A DNA stretch of 64,000 nucleotides from Acorus gramineus (Eukaryota > Streptophyta > Magnoliopsida > Acorales > Acoraceae), in NCBI GenBank assembly GCA_030737835.1, contig CM060857.1:15449496-15513495 (forward strand), in the 5' to 3' direction. This document shows, piece by piece, positions 11,418 through 25,500 of the stretch. The position numbers and the translations under genes were made by a program. Position 1 is the first letter of the stretch. Every line of letters starts with the position of its first letter. The notes below the pieces were generated by a model. The model was not told the origin of the DNA, made no database searches, and was given only the letters and a program-made list of their open reading frames with translations.

Positions 11418-13899
11418 GAAACTCATCACATTCTTTCTATGTTTGATAGATTTTTTTTTTAATAAATCATTAGCATGTTGTTCGATGTTCATTTTTAAGA
11501 GAGTTTTATGGGAGAGAGGAGATCGGCCGATTGCCCAGTTTTTAATATAAGATCGACTGATCATTCATTTCGATATATTCAACTCAATTGATATTCATTG
11601 AATGACAAAATTACTGACATATATCAGAGCAGTCATATCAACGAATAAAAATGAAGACAATCAATCCGATACTTATTTTAAAGTTGGCATGACTTTGATA
11701 ATGCACGTAAGTGGATGTCAGGCAAACGAGCTTGCATGGATTCCACACGAGACATGCACGACGTGTCGGGTTGGCGTTTTGAAGGGCATGCATGCATGTT
11801 CAACAAAAAGCAAGGATCTCGATATGTACGTGTGAATGGGTGACAGAAGGGCCATTGTTGTTTGGGGTTTTGTTTGTTTGTCAGTCTTTGCCCTAAGAGA
11901 GGGAGAGGGGGATTGTGTGTGTGCGCGCTTCATAGATTCTTTGTCAGGGGCACTTGGTTGGGGAGGGTTTTGGATGACACTTTATAAAGGTTGGCTAGAT
12001 ACTTTGGTTATGGTAGGCTTTTTGAGAGATTGATGGGCATTAGGTCCCTGTCTTCCTATCTTTTAATTTGTTGGAGGACTGATGTCTATCTATATATGAA
12101 GTTTTGTTGAAGAAGCTAGCTTTGGATATATATCTTTTGATTTGCTTCTTTGGGGTGAAATCATGGCTTGTCCCTCGAATATTAACTGTTGTGATCATAT
12201 AACTATAGGACAACATCTCACGTACGACCTTTGACCATGACACTATTATCAATGGGTGAAAACAGGATTTTTATAAAAGGATCTCATATGATTTATATAA
12301 ATAGTTTCAAAGTTATATCACTGTATATATATTTTTAATTTTAAAAGCATGGATTAAAAAATGAATATGCATAAAATAAAATAAAAGCAAAGGCATTCAC
12401 ACAAAACATATTATTTAATAATTATAAAAGATAATTATCGTATTTTAAAACAATATGTCAAATTTCACATTGATTATTCACAAAAAAATATCAATACATA
12501 AATCTAATAAGCAATACATACCTTTAAATCTAAAGCTTAAGGAAGGAATCCTTATAAATAACAAATATTATATTTGATTATTTTAGATATTTACACAAAT
12601 ATTATTGTGAACTTTAAATAAATTAGTAAAAATAACAATAAGGTAAAAAAGAAAAATTATATATTTTCAAAATGTTGATGGATGGGAGAGGATTGACGAT
12701 TCCCGATTGTGAGAAGGTTAATAAAACAAAAAATAAAAATTAAAGATTTTTTTAGAGTTGAAGATTAATATTAAGAACAGTTAGATAAAAAAGAAAAAAA
12801 ACAAAAAGTAAAAAAATTATGTTTTTCAAGATACCTGAATGAGATGCTGAGGAGTGGGGTCCATAACCGTGCCAACTGCCAATTGTGCCTTTGTTGGTTC
12901 ATTTTCTTTGGTTGGGGAGGGAGGGGGGTGATTAGTTATAAAAGAAGGGCTGATTGGATACTTAGATAGTGAGGCCGTGAGGGCATTCGTGGATTAATCA
13001 ACGTGAATCATGGATATTTTTTTTTTATTTTTTATTTATGCTCTATCTTTGCATGATGGGTGGGCTGTTGCCTGTTGTTGATTGATTGTTGCTATTGTGT
13101 GGGCTATGGGCCCTAATGGAAGTTAAGCAATGGGGCATGGACCCCCGGGCCTCAAGTGGCTCCGCCAATGAAAAATTGATTTATTGTCTTGTGAGCTAGG
13201 TTCTAGTTGGTGTTGACTCACATTTTGTTCTGGTTCCATGCTGACCCACATGTTTGTCTAGCGTTAGGTCATCCATGTCCACATCACAAGAGCATCTGGA
13301 TGAATTTTAATGCAATAAAGACATAATAACAAGTAACCAATTACAATAATGATTTATTTTTCATCAAAAATATATATTTCAATAGATGATATTTATTATT
13401 TTATAAAAAATAAAAACATATATGATCTATGTTTTTATTTTAAAATGAAATTGTAGATTAACATTCATTTTAATCATAATCAAAACAGATGTTGTCTGGG
13501 TGAGAGGAAATAAAGAAAGTAAAACACAAGAAGAAAATGTTGTTTTGGCTTCAAAGCTGTTGGTATGAATGGTTTGGTTAGTCAATTTTGGGTCCAAGGA
13601 GACTCAGGATGGGCGTGGGATATCAGCCTATGGAGGGGTCTGAGAGGTGAGGAGTTCGAGCAATACTTGCAAATGTTACTACTCCTAGAGCAACTCAGCC
13701 CGGTGACTTCAATTTGTGATCTATATTTTAAATTGTAAAAAATATTTAAGACAGTGTTTTATTATAAAATTCGACCGTTTTTGTGTTTGTACGAAACTGT
13801 TTTTGTAAATTATAGGGTGAGAACCGAGACGCACACTAGTGGGCCAGGTCCCCGGGCCGTTTTTGGAACGAACCCACAGACCCCAACCAATTAAAGCAA

Positions 13900-14190
13900 A
13901 CACGACGTAACACGACCCAACATTAGCCTCCACGTCACCACGATCACGTGCCACGTCAGCCACATCAGACGTGTCAAACCCCACCTCCCCTATAGCGCAC
14001 ACTCGCGTGCCACGTCGGACGACACCCCTTTTTGGCTTCCCCACCCCACTCGGCATAAGTACGGAAGTACCCCACCACCCCGCACGTGCGGATTCACACG
14101 CTCGCATCGTAGAACCGGTTTCGATCCGCCGCGTCTGCGTCTCGACTTATAACAGGTTAGCTACGTTGGGCCAATGGGTTTGTGCCACGT
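13900..14190 (+). promoter_or_regulatory. ACGT-dense promoter block (G-box/ABRE-like cluster)
   Basis: About nine ACGT cores occur within ~290 bp upstream of the TATA box, among them GACGT, CCACGTCA, CACGTG (twice), CCACGTCA again, AGACGTGT, CCACGTCG and CCACGTAG. These are binding cores for bZIP and some bHLH factors. The cores are seen directly. Control by ABA, light or stress is inferred. Confidence 0.6.
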
Positions 14191-14224
14191 AGGTGTAATA
14201 TTTTGGGTCCCGCGGTTGCTGGTT

Positions 14225-14232
14225 TATATATA
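14225..14232 (+). promoter_or_regulatory. TATA box of the CCT-motif gene
   Basis: TATATATA about 250 bp before the ATG and directly downstream of the ACGT cluster. A transcription start near 14260 would give a ~215-nt leader. Confidence 0.6.
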
Positions 14233-14474
14233 GACACAACCGAGTCTCTTGTCATTCGCGCCATCGCGGGCTCTCGCGTGTTTTATTAGTTTCTCTTTGT
14301 TTATATAAACAAAGATTGAAAACAAAAAAAAATATAGAAGGATTTAATCTGTGATTAGAGGATTTTATTTGAGAGAGAGAGGATTTTTTTTATAGAGTTT
14401 GTTTTATATATATTATTTGATATATTTTTTTTGAAGTTTATGTGATTTTTGAAGATCGGACAATTGGAGAAGAA

Positions 14475-16989
14475 ATGTTGCAGGACATAATTCATCCGCC
14501 CCAGTCGGAGCAGCTGCAGATCGTAATTTCCTTGAAACCTCTCTTGGGTTCTTTTTTTTTTTTTCTCTCTCTCAAATTCTCTCAAATCTTTTATATGATG
14601 AAAAGTTTTTATTATCTATTACTTTTACGTAAACTTATTTAATATTATTTTGTTTGGGATGGTAAAAAATTTAAAATTATTTCTGATTTTACCCTCATTA
14701 TGAATGACCAACAAAAATGTTGATATGATCTTTGAAATTTTAATTACTCAATCTAGAACAAGATTCATTCTTATAAAGCTGTGAAACCTGTCTTATATTT
14801 CTGACATGTTAAATTATTCCCGATATGCCCCCAGTCAAATCATTCCCAAATTGTGCCTGTGTTCAATGTTCATTGAAACTACAATTGCATCATTCAAATT
14901 CAATTGGTTCCAGATTCTTTAAAAAAAAAAAAAATGTTCTAACCTTTCAATCACTGTTTGCCCTCCTAAAAACGTTTCACATGCTATCCAAATCCATCAA
15001 TGTCACATAAAGATCAAGAATCTAATCACACTATTGTCAACAACTTTAACACAAAATCTGAACTGCTAATGCTTATATACGTCTTCCTTCACATTCAAGT
15101 GTTTGTTTAAATTCATGTATCACATACTCACATTTCCATCACAGGGGGCCCTCTCGAGCCCAATCTCCGATCCGATCCTCGAATTCTACGATGACGCCGA
15201 CCTCTTCCCTATGACTTCCAACCTCTCATCGGACGTTTTCGCCTCGGACGCCTCGAAATTCGATTCCGCTGCCCTCTCTGTCCTACTCGACCCGCCGCAA
15301 CCCGAACCCGACTATCGCTTCCTCATTGACCCACCGCAGCCGTTCGATCTCCCCCTGATGTCCACCGCGGAATTCTGCGACCCCGCTCTGTCGTGCTCGT
15401 TCTTCAACCCGGGAGGGATCGGCGTCGTAGGGGCCTCTGATTACGTGGCGGTGCCGGAGATGGTGGGGTTCCAAGCGGACAATTGCGGGGGATTGTATGG
15501 GATGGATTCGATGCAGGGGGTCTTTAGTACTACTGAAATGCAGGTGCGCGTGAAATAAATCTAATGTTGTGTTGATTGCGTGTGGTGTCGTTGTTATGAG
15601 ACAGGATCTGGTCAGGTCTGATATCATCAGTATCGAACTGTATAATCTATGGATCGAATTGCACAGAGAGCTAACAATTGATTGTGCAGTTCAATTCATA
15701 TGTTGTGTAATTTGATTAATAGACTGTGCAGTTCGAAACTGATGATACCAAGACTTAACTGGATCCAGACCCTGTTGTTATGCATTGGTTGCTCACGAGC
15801 TATGGTTGTGGTAGGAGGCGCTTAGTGAGAAGCAGATGCGTGGGTTTGGAAGCCCGAGTGTGGTGACTGTGAATTCGAGCGTCGGTTCGCTCGACGATGC
15901 AACCTTCAAAGTCGAGCGGCTCTCAGTGGAAGAGAAGAAGGAGCGGATCAATAGGTACTTGAAGAAGAGGAATGAGAGGAACTTCCGCAAGAAAATTAAG
16001 GTTGGAATTCCTTTTTCATTCTTGATTTTTCCTGTTTCCTGAATTAGTGCAAGATAGATTCAATACCTGACGAACAACTGAGTGTCAGTTTGGTAACTCC
16101 GATTCAAATGCAGAATTTCTCCTTTCATGGTAATCTAAATCAGATGGATTTCCGAGGAAAGGAGAAATCAATGTGATTTTATCTTGAAAAAAAGCTTTGG
16201 CTAGTGTTAGTTTTTATGTGGAGTATGTTTGAGTCGATTCATTCCCAAAAAAAAAAAAAAAAACTGTACGAAACAGGGGATGATTTTGATGGATGCATGA
16301 AAAAGGCTACAAAATAAATGCTCCAATACATACGTTATTGCTGAACAATATCTGTTTCTCTTAAAATGTTTGCAGTATGCATGCCGGAAGACTCTAGCAG
16401 ATAGTCGACCCCGCGTTAGGGGGAGGTTTGCGAAGAACGATGAATTTGGTGAGGCAACTAGACCTGGATGTGGAAATCATGAAGACGATGATGATGATGA
16501 AGTAAGTTTTTGATTACTAAATCAACATGGTTATGGATTGATTGATCTATGCAGTTATACTTTTTTTTCATGAGTAGCATCTTTTAGTGCAGAACAACTT
16601 GATACCATAATAAGTTATGTCACACAGTAGTTGCAGACTTGCAGCTCTAGTTGAAGAGAACTGTTAATGGTACAGGAGAATTTAGAGTTATTCATGACTG
16701 ATTGAAGATTGATTATTGAATCTGCACTAATAACTAACTACTTATAAATTATAATAGGCTTACAATGCTAGATAATGGATATAGTCTTGTAGATCAAATA
16801 CTCATTCATGGAATTGAAGGAATACTAGAAAAGAAACGAATAGTAGATGAATTAAGTATATGTTTTCATTTCCATCTTTTGTAGGTGGTCATCAAAGAAG
16901 AAGAGGATATTCTCAATTCAGACATCTTCGATCATATGAACGGTGTAAATTCATTCAAATGCAATTACGGCCTCCAATCATGGATATAA
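14475..16989 (+). CDS. CCT-motif family protein (CMF/ASML2-like)
   Basis: Probable nuclear transcription regulator of the single-CCT class (no B-box seen). Exons 14475-14522, 15145-15543, 15815-16000, 16376-16501 and 16885-16989 give 287 residues with all phases 0. The start MLQDIIHPPQSEQLQ and the acidic LEFYDDADLFP stretch match this plant subfamily. Residues ~190-233 form the CCT motif (RINRYLKKRNERNFRKKI, then YACRKTLADSRPRVRGRF), which is used for DNA binding with NF-Y subunits and nuclear import. A D/E-rich tract follows, and the C-terminus SFKCNYGLQSWI is also typical. The CCT motif is split between exons 3 and 4. The ATG at 14475 is chosen because upstream frames lack an ATG. Relatives act in sugar response and light or plastid gene control; the role here is not shown. 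Confidence 0.9.
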
Positions 16990-18400
16990 CCTCCATTACA
17001 AGTGAATTAGATTTTTTTTTGATGTTGTACAATTTTCATTTTCTACATGTCTGTTCACTGATGGAAGAGATCAATCTCTTATCATCCAATAAATTGAATG
17101 ACATATTATTCTAGTTTTGTGAAAATAGCCAAAACATTCAATTCTTTTGAAAGGCGAATGTCATGTAACAGTACATGAGATGTTTCAAGTTGAAGCTTTG
17201 AAAATGAAAGAAAATTCTTGCCAGTTAATGTCCATGAGAATAAATTTTATAGATATGAGTATGAATACATGATGATTAAAGCAGGTCAAGCTTATATAAT
17301 GAAGATACATCATAGATCTGATTATTAGTTCTGTTCCATGTTATGTTTGTCAAGGATGAGAATTGCAATAGATACTTGATTAACATGGTCTATGAAGCCA
17401 TCACAGGTGTCCAAGAAATTAAGGACCACTGGAATTATAGACCTATATTGTAAAGGTCATGCAGAGGCAACATGTTACAGATCTTGTGGAATGTCTGTGA
17501 AATGATGAAATGGGAATGATGGTATGAAATGGTTTTATGGCTGAGTGATGTAGGTCCCTTTTGAGTCCTTGGTGGGTGTTGCACGATTGTAAAATTGATT
17601 AAGCAGGAATCTGGATTTAAAAATTGATTATTAAAATCGTAACTCTTAGATACTATTTACCTGAAATTTGTTAGCATGAAGTTACAATTGTAAAATTGTT
17701 TGGTTGTACTGTTACAAAAATTATTTTCTTGCAAACACAAAAGCTGTCCAATCATGCAACCAAACACTGCCGAAGAAGAGGGTTTAAACCCGGTGAAAAA
17801 ACTATGTTATTTTGATTGAATGTAGAAGAAAACAAATCATATCATATCATCCTTTTTCAATTTTAACTACAGTCCACATTTTTTTATTTTATTAAAAAAA
17901 ATATCTAATATATTGAGATGTGTGTTTTTATAAAATATAAAATATATATATTTCATGCATGAACTAATTTATAGAGTTTGTAACGATTATATGTTACTAT
18001 TAAGGCATATAGAAATATAAATGAAGCGTTACAATGGATTGAATATACATAAAAATGATAATATTTATGGCAATGAAACATATATGAGAAGATTTAATGT
18101 AGAAATAATTTTTTTTTTTGTAATATTTTCATAAGTTGAAATAATATTTTTGTTAGGAAATAAATTTTTTTTTTTTTTTTTTGAATATCAATGTATCTCC
18201 TCGTCTGACATTCGATCACCCGCGGTAAGAACAGATCGGATGAGTCCTCACCAACTCTTGATCCGGGGTTCGGCTCAACGGCTCAACGCGTCATCCTGTT
18301 GTGTGAGGTGTAAAGCGAGTGTTGTTTAAAGCGGAGGAGTTTCCCGAGAACCCCCAACTCAGTCGAAGTAGATTCCGCTCTTGAAATTCGTCTCTCCATC
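16990..18400. other. Spacer between CCT gene and SUVR gene
   Basis: It holds the 3' end of the CCT gene, then AT-rich DNA with a T17-18 tract at about 18163-18181, which might mark an antisense retro-insertion, and the SUVR promoter. A weak CAACCAAACACTGCC-type end near 17755 could be a MITE trace. No further gene is seen. Confidence 0.4.
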
Positions 18401-18510
18401 TCCCTCACTAGCGTCACTCGTCTCGCTCCCTCTCCCTCTTATACCCTAATATTCAAAACCCTAACAGTGATCTCCACATCGATTGATCGTCCATTTCCAT
18501 TCCATTCGAA

Positions 18511-19553
18511 GTAAGAGAAACCCTAACACGACCCGTTGCTTAGGGTTTTCAATCAACGCCCGTTTCGATTCTGTTTGTTTGTCACTCTGAAGGATTCTTG
18601 ATGTTCTTTAAGTCCTCAGTTTTGATTTTTTTCTTTCATGTCGTCATCGGCCCCTGCATTGTTGTTTGAATTATGTTTTCGTTGTTGTTTCAATTTTTTT
18701 TCTTTTTACATGCGCTATAACATGTGAAATTCTTTTAGTTTTCCTTTCTTTCATCCTGATTAATTTTTTGTAGATCTTTTAGGGCTCCTTATTGGGTATT
18801 ATGCATCAAGTTTGAATCTTTTTTCAACCCGTCTTAAATTTCTGGCTTTTGTTTAAATATCTCTCCATGGCTTGGGGCATTGTTTGATCCTCCTCTTTTT
18901 TTTTTTCTTTTCATCGAATTGTTATAAAGATAAATTTGTGACCCTTACAGCCTTCTGTTCATGTAATAAGTATTGTGGTTGCTTGGTTATATCTGTGAGT
19001 GACATGGTTAATTTTGTTGATATATTTGTTAACTTGATAATGTGTTTCTTAAATTGTTTATTTTTTTTACATTTTGTTAAATGTATAATGTACTAGTACT
19101 ATCTCGTTACATGTTCCATGTCTTCAGCTGATGATAAATGATAGCCAAAATGCCATATATTTTGAACACTTTATGTTGTCCTAATTCATCATTAGTTGTT
19201 CCCAGAGCAGTTCAAGTGTCCTTGTGTACGTTTGATTACTCTTGCTGTATGCGTGCGTGCGCATTTATTCACCTTGCCACATGTGATTCAATGAAAAACT
19301 TGCTTTTGACGGTTGTTGGAAATTCAAAATCTTTGTGAATGAGAGAAAGGTGTTCATAATGTGTTGAGTTATACTATATTTCTTTCTATGTATCCAATTT
19401 TTTATGTGAGATTTTGCATTAATTTTTTTAAGTAGAGATTGGTTTATTGATTTGCTGAGCGTCTGCCTTTTAAAGCAACATGTGATCAACAGAACATTTT
19501 TATGTCCAGAGACTCATGATACTAACAAATACTTGGCCGCCCATGCTACATAG
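18511..19553 (+). other. Leader intron of the SUVR gene
   Basis: A C/T-rich leader containing AAACCCTAA repeats precedes a donor GAA|GTAAGAG at 18510/18511. The acceptor ACATAG at 19553 leaves an 8-nt exon leader before the ATG. Leader introns of this kind are common in plant chromatin genes. The splice sites are read from sequence only. Confidence 0.6.
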
Positions 19554-19561
19554 GTTCTTTC

Positions 19562-22500
19562 ATGGCGCCTCCTCAAAAAGTTGTACAAGCATTGAATGCA
19601 ATGAAGGCCATAGGAATTCCTGTTCAAAGAGCCAAACCAGTGCTTAGGGATCTCCTGAAAGTATATGAAAACAATTGGGAGCTTATTGAAGAAGAAAACT
19701 ACAGAGTACTTGCAGATGCGATATTTGAGACTGATGACACAAAGGTTTCCTGTTGTTCATTATTTTTTGGACTCAAATGAGTTTTCTTGTCTTCCTTATT
19801 GAACCATGCTATTTGTTTTCAGGAAGAGGAATTGGTCAAGAAGAAAACCGAAGTATGGGAACCTGTTTGTGCCTCCTGTTTCATTATTATTCGCAAATAT
19901 AAGTCTGAAGTTTCTTTTTTTTTTTATGATCTCATGGCATTTTTAAGCTGTTCAAAAATGTTTTGCCATCCTGCCTTCAATGTTTTTATTACATTTCCTT
20001 CATATTTCCTTTTCAATGTTTATATTGTCTAATCTGTTTTTCTCTCAACTTTTTCAAAATTGTGAATATATATTTTAATGATTGAATTTTAAAGATTCCC
20101 TGCCTGATTATCAGGTATTTTGATTGGTTATATGATGCAGTTTTTTTGGGGGATTAAATGCCGTGATCAATATCCTTTTTATCTAGCTTTTGGTTTTATG
20201 CTGTTTACCTTTTGTGACAGAGATCAGAAGCTAAGAAGAAGGAAATTGCAAACGATCAACCTGCAGAGCGGCCTCGGCGAAGGCTCCGCTTGGCAGCGGA
20301 TGATGGTGATGAGCCATCGCCAATGATTGAGAAAAATGTTGCATCATCATCTAAAAAACCAAGATTGGAATCATTTGCTTCAACCCAGATTTGTACTGTA
20401 ACTGAAAGTGGATGTCAGGAAGTCCTATCAGAAGAAGGAACTCAGCATCATTTACCTCAAACAGGTTCCAATATAATGGACCCAGGAGAGGAAATGCCTG
20501 TTTCTTCTCCAACATCTTGTGGACGCAATGGGGTCGATGACTTACCTCTTATAACACGTCGCAGAGAGAAAGGACCCATTGCATCAAAAAATGTTTCTAA
20601 GGCACAAAGTCCAGCGCCTGAAAGAATGGAAAACCCCACTTATCTCAAAATTCCTAAACTAGAACCAGGCATTGCGCATCTTCCGAACTGTGCACCCGCT
20701 CAGCATTATCTTGATTTGGTGAAACCCAAAGTTGAGATGTCTGATGAACTCACTCCTAGTTTTGAGGTTCCACTGGCTATGATACATCCATCAGATCCAG
20801 GTCCTCTTGGAAATGAAGGTGGGTCTATCTATCCTCAAGCTTGCCTTGTTTAAATTATTGAAACAGAATGCTCTGTGGTATCTGGACTCTAGGATGACCG
20901 GCTGTGAGGCTTTTCAATGGTTCCTTTTTTTTTTGGTAGTTAATTGAGGTTTTTAATAGGATTGATTTGAGTTTTTTTTTTTTCTTCATTACCTGGCAGT
21001 AACATGGGTTCAATTTAAAAAGATTGAGACAAAATTATATATTCAGTATTGATTCTGGCAGGGAGCAGAGCTTGTTGTTTAATGGAATCTATGCACCCAG
21101 TCATGGAATCTGAGATGTCCTCTTCATTGTGATTTCAAATAAATGATTTGCCTGATAACATAAAAAGTTGACATATAATATATCTTCATTCAAATTCCTT
21201 TGAATATTAAATAATTGATGATTTCCTGTCCTTTGAATCCAACCAGATCATGAAAGGGAGAAAAATTTTCTGCCTGCAGATGATTCGATCCAGCAACCAG
21301 ATGCCTGTAAAGACCGGCAATCAGATTATGTAGATCACAGGGAAGAAGAACCTGTTCAAGATGTGACAAAAAAAGGAAATAATCTTGGGGTGGCAGGTGA
21401 TGCAGCGTTAGCCGCTAATGTCGACATTGTTTCATCTGCTTCAGGAGAGGTGAAACTTTCTCTTATCTGTGACTCTGTGCATGAGCGGTCAGATTTCCAT
21501 ATGCCTAGTTTAGATGATGTTTTAAAACTTGTGGAAGATAAATGTTTGAGATCTTACAAGATTATTGATCAAAATTTTTCACTCAAGAATATTATGAAAG
21601 AGATCTGCAACTCGTTTTTTGAATTGGGGTCTAATTCAACCACTGATAAGCAGGATGCGTCCATAGAAGTAATTCCACAACTTGATGTCTTGAAAAAATC
21701 TCATATGCAGAGTATTTTGGGTGCTAAAGATGATCATTTTTCGGGCCATGTTAACAACAATGTTGTGTCTCCTCCCGGTGGTTCTCATTCTAACTTTCAT
21801 TATTCTTCTGGGAATGATTTAACTTCAACGCCCTTTTCCATTAAAGGTCTCAATGGAATTCAACATGATATGCCCCCTAGCCAGAGTGTTTCAGGAAATA
21901 ATGGTAATGGGGAAGATAAGAATAACAAGGGATTTGAAAATTCAAAAACTGTCGACTGTAGCCCTCATAGCTTGGTCGTTTATCAGGGAAAGCAAATTGG
22001 TTTTGATGATGCAAGGCCAAACCATGATGTCAATGACATAACAAAAGGTGAAGAAAGAGTCTGTATCTCAGTGGTTAATGAAGTAACAAGTGAAAGGTGT
22101 CCACCTTCTTTTTACTATATACCACGAAACATGATATATCAACATGGGTATGTAAATTTCTCCCTAGCACGGATTGGGGATGAAGACTGTTGCTCGGATT
22201 GTTTTGGTAATTGCATGTCAGTATCAATTCCCTGTGCCTGTGCACGTGAAACATGGGGTGAGTATGCATATACTCCGGATGGATTGGTTAAGGAAAAATT
22301 TCTTGATGGATCAATCTCACAGAACCGCAATCCAGAAAAGCATTCACTCTTCTACTGTAAAGTTTGCCCATTGGAAAGGTCGAAGAGTGAGGCTATGCCT
22401 GACTCTTGCAAGGGACATATTGTCAGAAAGTTTATTAAAGAATGCTGGAGCAAGTGTGGCTGCAGCAAAGAATGTGGCAATCGAGTTGTGCAGCGAGGTA

Positions 22501-25500
22501 TAACGCGCTCTTTACAGGTCAGATATCATTCTCTTTTCTGATGAATTAGCTTTTTGTTCCCGATAAATATTGCTCCTAAATTGCTATTTAGTTCAGCTGC
22601 ATGTTAAGTGGTCTGACGGTTGAGATGTATCCAGTTTAGGCTTTCTTATTTCTGGAGAGCTTTTCATAAGTTTTTTACATTCTATTAGGCAACAGCTTGA
22701 TTCTTGTTGACCGTAGACCTTTTTTTCCCCTTTCTTTTGGCAATGATTCATAAGGTCTCTTACTCCTGGCCTCCTGGGTAACTGATACTCTATAACCTAA
22801 TTTTTTTTGTCAGGTGTTCTATACATCTGAAGGTAAAGGCTGGGGTCTTCGAACGCTAGAAGAAATACCACGAGGTGCATTTGTCTGTGAATATGTTGGA
22901 GAGATTTTAACTAATATGGAGCTTTATGACCGAACAATTCAAACTACTGGCAATGCGAGACATACATATCCAGTGCTGCTGGATGCTGATTGGGGTTCTG
23001 AAGGTGTTCTAAAAGATGAAGAGGCCCTTTGCTTGGATGCAACATTTTATGGAAATGTTGCTAGGTTTGTAAACCACAGGTAAATCCTGCTCCTCAGTGG
23101 GAATTTATGTTACTGAGTTTTCAGAAAACTTGGATGTCACTGCATGCAAGTGTTCAAATTTTTCCTGATATGTTATAGGGAATAATATTTTTTGTTCTAT
23201 GATTGACATTCAATGTAATACATTCTATTACCAATGATATATGGTGTTTTTGCTTGCCATGTCAGCCCATGAAGGGTTTGAACTGTAGATATAAGGACAG
23301 CCCTTTAGGGGTATTTTATAAATGATGGAATTGGTGAGCATCATTGAAATATTTAGGAAGCAAAAAGTGTAAAATATGGATACTTAAATTTTTGGAATTT
23401 GTGAGCAACACACGAAATATTCAGGACAAGGAGATGTATTAATAAACATGGGTACTAGTCATTTCACTTTACCATTCCTTCAATGGCACTTGGTAATTTC
23501 ACATTTTTTCACTATTTCTGGGCATTGATGTTGAAGCTTGGTCAAGTTTTTGTCAAATTTTCATGCACTTTTAGCAGAACAAGTGGATCAGATTGGATAA
23601 GTATCATCAATGCTATATTTCCTATTAGATGTTCGAATAAAGTTATTATTGGTGCTGTCCCACTTTTCATTAAAACAATAGAGTCATTGGTCTTATTTGA
23701 AACACTGTTATGTGTAATCTTATATATTTTTTGTTAGTCATCCATGCCTAACACTTTGAAGCACTTGCTTGATACTTCACTAATCTTAACCTTTGCTGTT
23801 GTATTTATTTGTTATAAATTGTCCATTTAGCGATGTTTCCTTTTTTTGAAGGTCTTGGTTGTTTTCTTCTTATAAAAACTATAAGCTAACCATTATATTT
23901 CTTTTATTGGTTTTAACTTTTAAATTCTCTGTGTAGATGTTTTGATGCGAACTTGATTGAGATCCCTGTTGAAGTGGAAACACCTGATCATCATTATTAT
24001 CATGTACTCTGCATTTCCTCAACTGTTCTTTTTACCCTTATTCCTTGTTGTCTGAAACCCATGATTTAGCAAGGTGTCTTTTATGCAGCTTGCTTTTTTC
24101 ACCACCAGAAAAATAGAACCTATGGAGGAACTGACCTGGGTAATGCACATTATCACAAGTTTCAGTATCGTTGACTTATTACATAGGCTATGTAAAATTT
24201 ATTTAATTTAATAATAAATTCTGTTGTTTTCTATTCCTTCTTTGTCAATGTAATGGCCATTCACTTTTTGTACTTATTGTTGGAGCTGTTGATTTGAACA
24301 ATATTTTGACTTTTTCCCATTAGGATGATATAATAATGGATTCTTTTTTTTTTTAATTATTGCCATCTAAATAACTGCCATAATACCAAACTTTTTGTTC
24401 CAAATTTACACTAGGAGGATAACTTGTATCCTTGAGCCCCCGTTTGGATATAGAATATGACTTATTCTTGGGTATATAGTTATTCCAGCATAAGTGAGTA
24501 TATAAATAAGGATAAAGTGATTTTGTGTTTAGTTGTGTTTTGAATTATTTTCATTGAGAAACGTAATAATAAATTTTTTGTTATTTGGATAAAATATGAA
24601 TAAAGTATGGATAAAGATTTATAAAAGATGAAAAAATAATGATAGTTGATTTGACACGTGATTTATTAGAGGTGATAACAATTGATTTGGTAGTGGGCCT
24701 GCTTATTCTTTAGGTGGAATAACCTAGAATAACCTTAATTTTAGAGGTTGACTGGAATTTATATACCACTTTATATCAGTTTATTCTGACATAGTTTATC
24801 CCTAAGTATTCCTTGCATCCAAATAACCAAAAACAGTTATTCTACTTTATTCTCACTTATTCCTTGGGCTATTTCATATCCAAACGGGGGCTTGGGATAT
24901 TGATGCTGCTTCTGAATAAAAAAGACCATCAAAATGCCTTTACCTGCATATAGCAGGGTGTTAGGAGGGGAAATGATGAGATACGAATTTGATTTTATCC
25001 TTGGGACTTTTATTTCACAAAGTGGCTGCTCTCAGGAGTGAGTAGTTGAACCTAGGACTTGGTTCTGTGAGGTTGAGCACTTTACCCTTTTTTTAATATG
25101 AAGTGGTAGGCATTGGCCTTAATTTTATTAAAAGAAAGGTAATGCTCAAGAGGGAAAAACATGCAAAAAACACACTCATGAAACCCCACCTCAGGGATGA
25201 AGTAGAAGAGATAGCTACTGCCATTTCTGGGTACATGCATGCCACACAGTACTACTCAATAAGCCTTCCCCTGTTAAACTTGACCTTACTTGCACCCGCA
25301 TATGCAACACCCTTGTCCTTTATATGATGCACCACTGTCTCCCATATGTTCTCCCCATAAACTAGAGCCCCCCAGAGTAGGGGATTACGGGATACAAAAA
25401 GAGAAAAGAACAAGAAGAAAAAGAAGAAAATTCTGATAGCTATTCTCAGAAAAGTTTGTATAAGCCCCGATAGTAATTCCAAGATGTCCATGCCTTATGC

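Larger units (their letters stand above)
9836..13860. other. 4-kb intergenic region, no gene confirmed
   Basis: It holds a GC-rich patch (10460-10530), a GA microsatellite (11090-11135), a duplicated 24-mer (11251/11394) and a very AT-rich stretch (12270-12830). Short frames at 10397-10714, 10827-11183, 11152-11550 and 11602-12033 show no conserved features. I searched for well-known plant microRNAs on both strands by eye and found none. A non-coding transcript starting near the GA repeat cannot be excluded. Confidence 0.45.

Noticed and set aside
11152..11550. 132-aa frame rich in Phe/Leu
   Set aside because: Driven by T-rich DNA and the local duplication; no family pattern.
10900..12250. 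Search for known plant microRNAs (156, 159, 160, 164, 166, 167, 169, 171, 172, 319, 390-399, 408, 528, 529, 827)
   Set aside because: No mature sequence or complement was found by eye; TGACAGAAGGGCCATTG near 11840 resembles miR156 only in its first nine bases.
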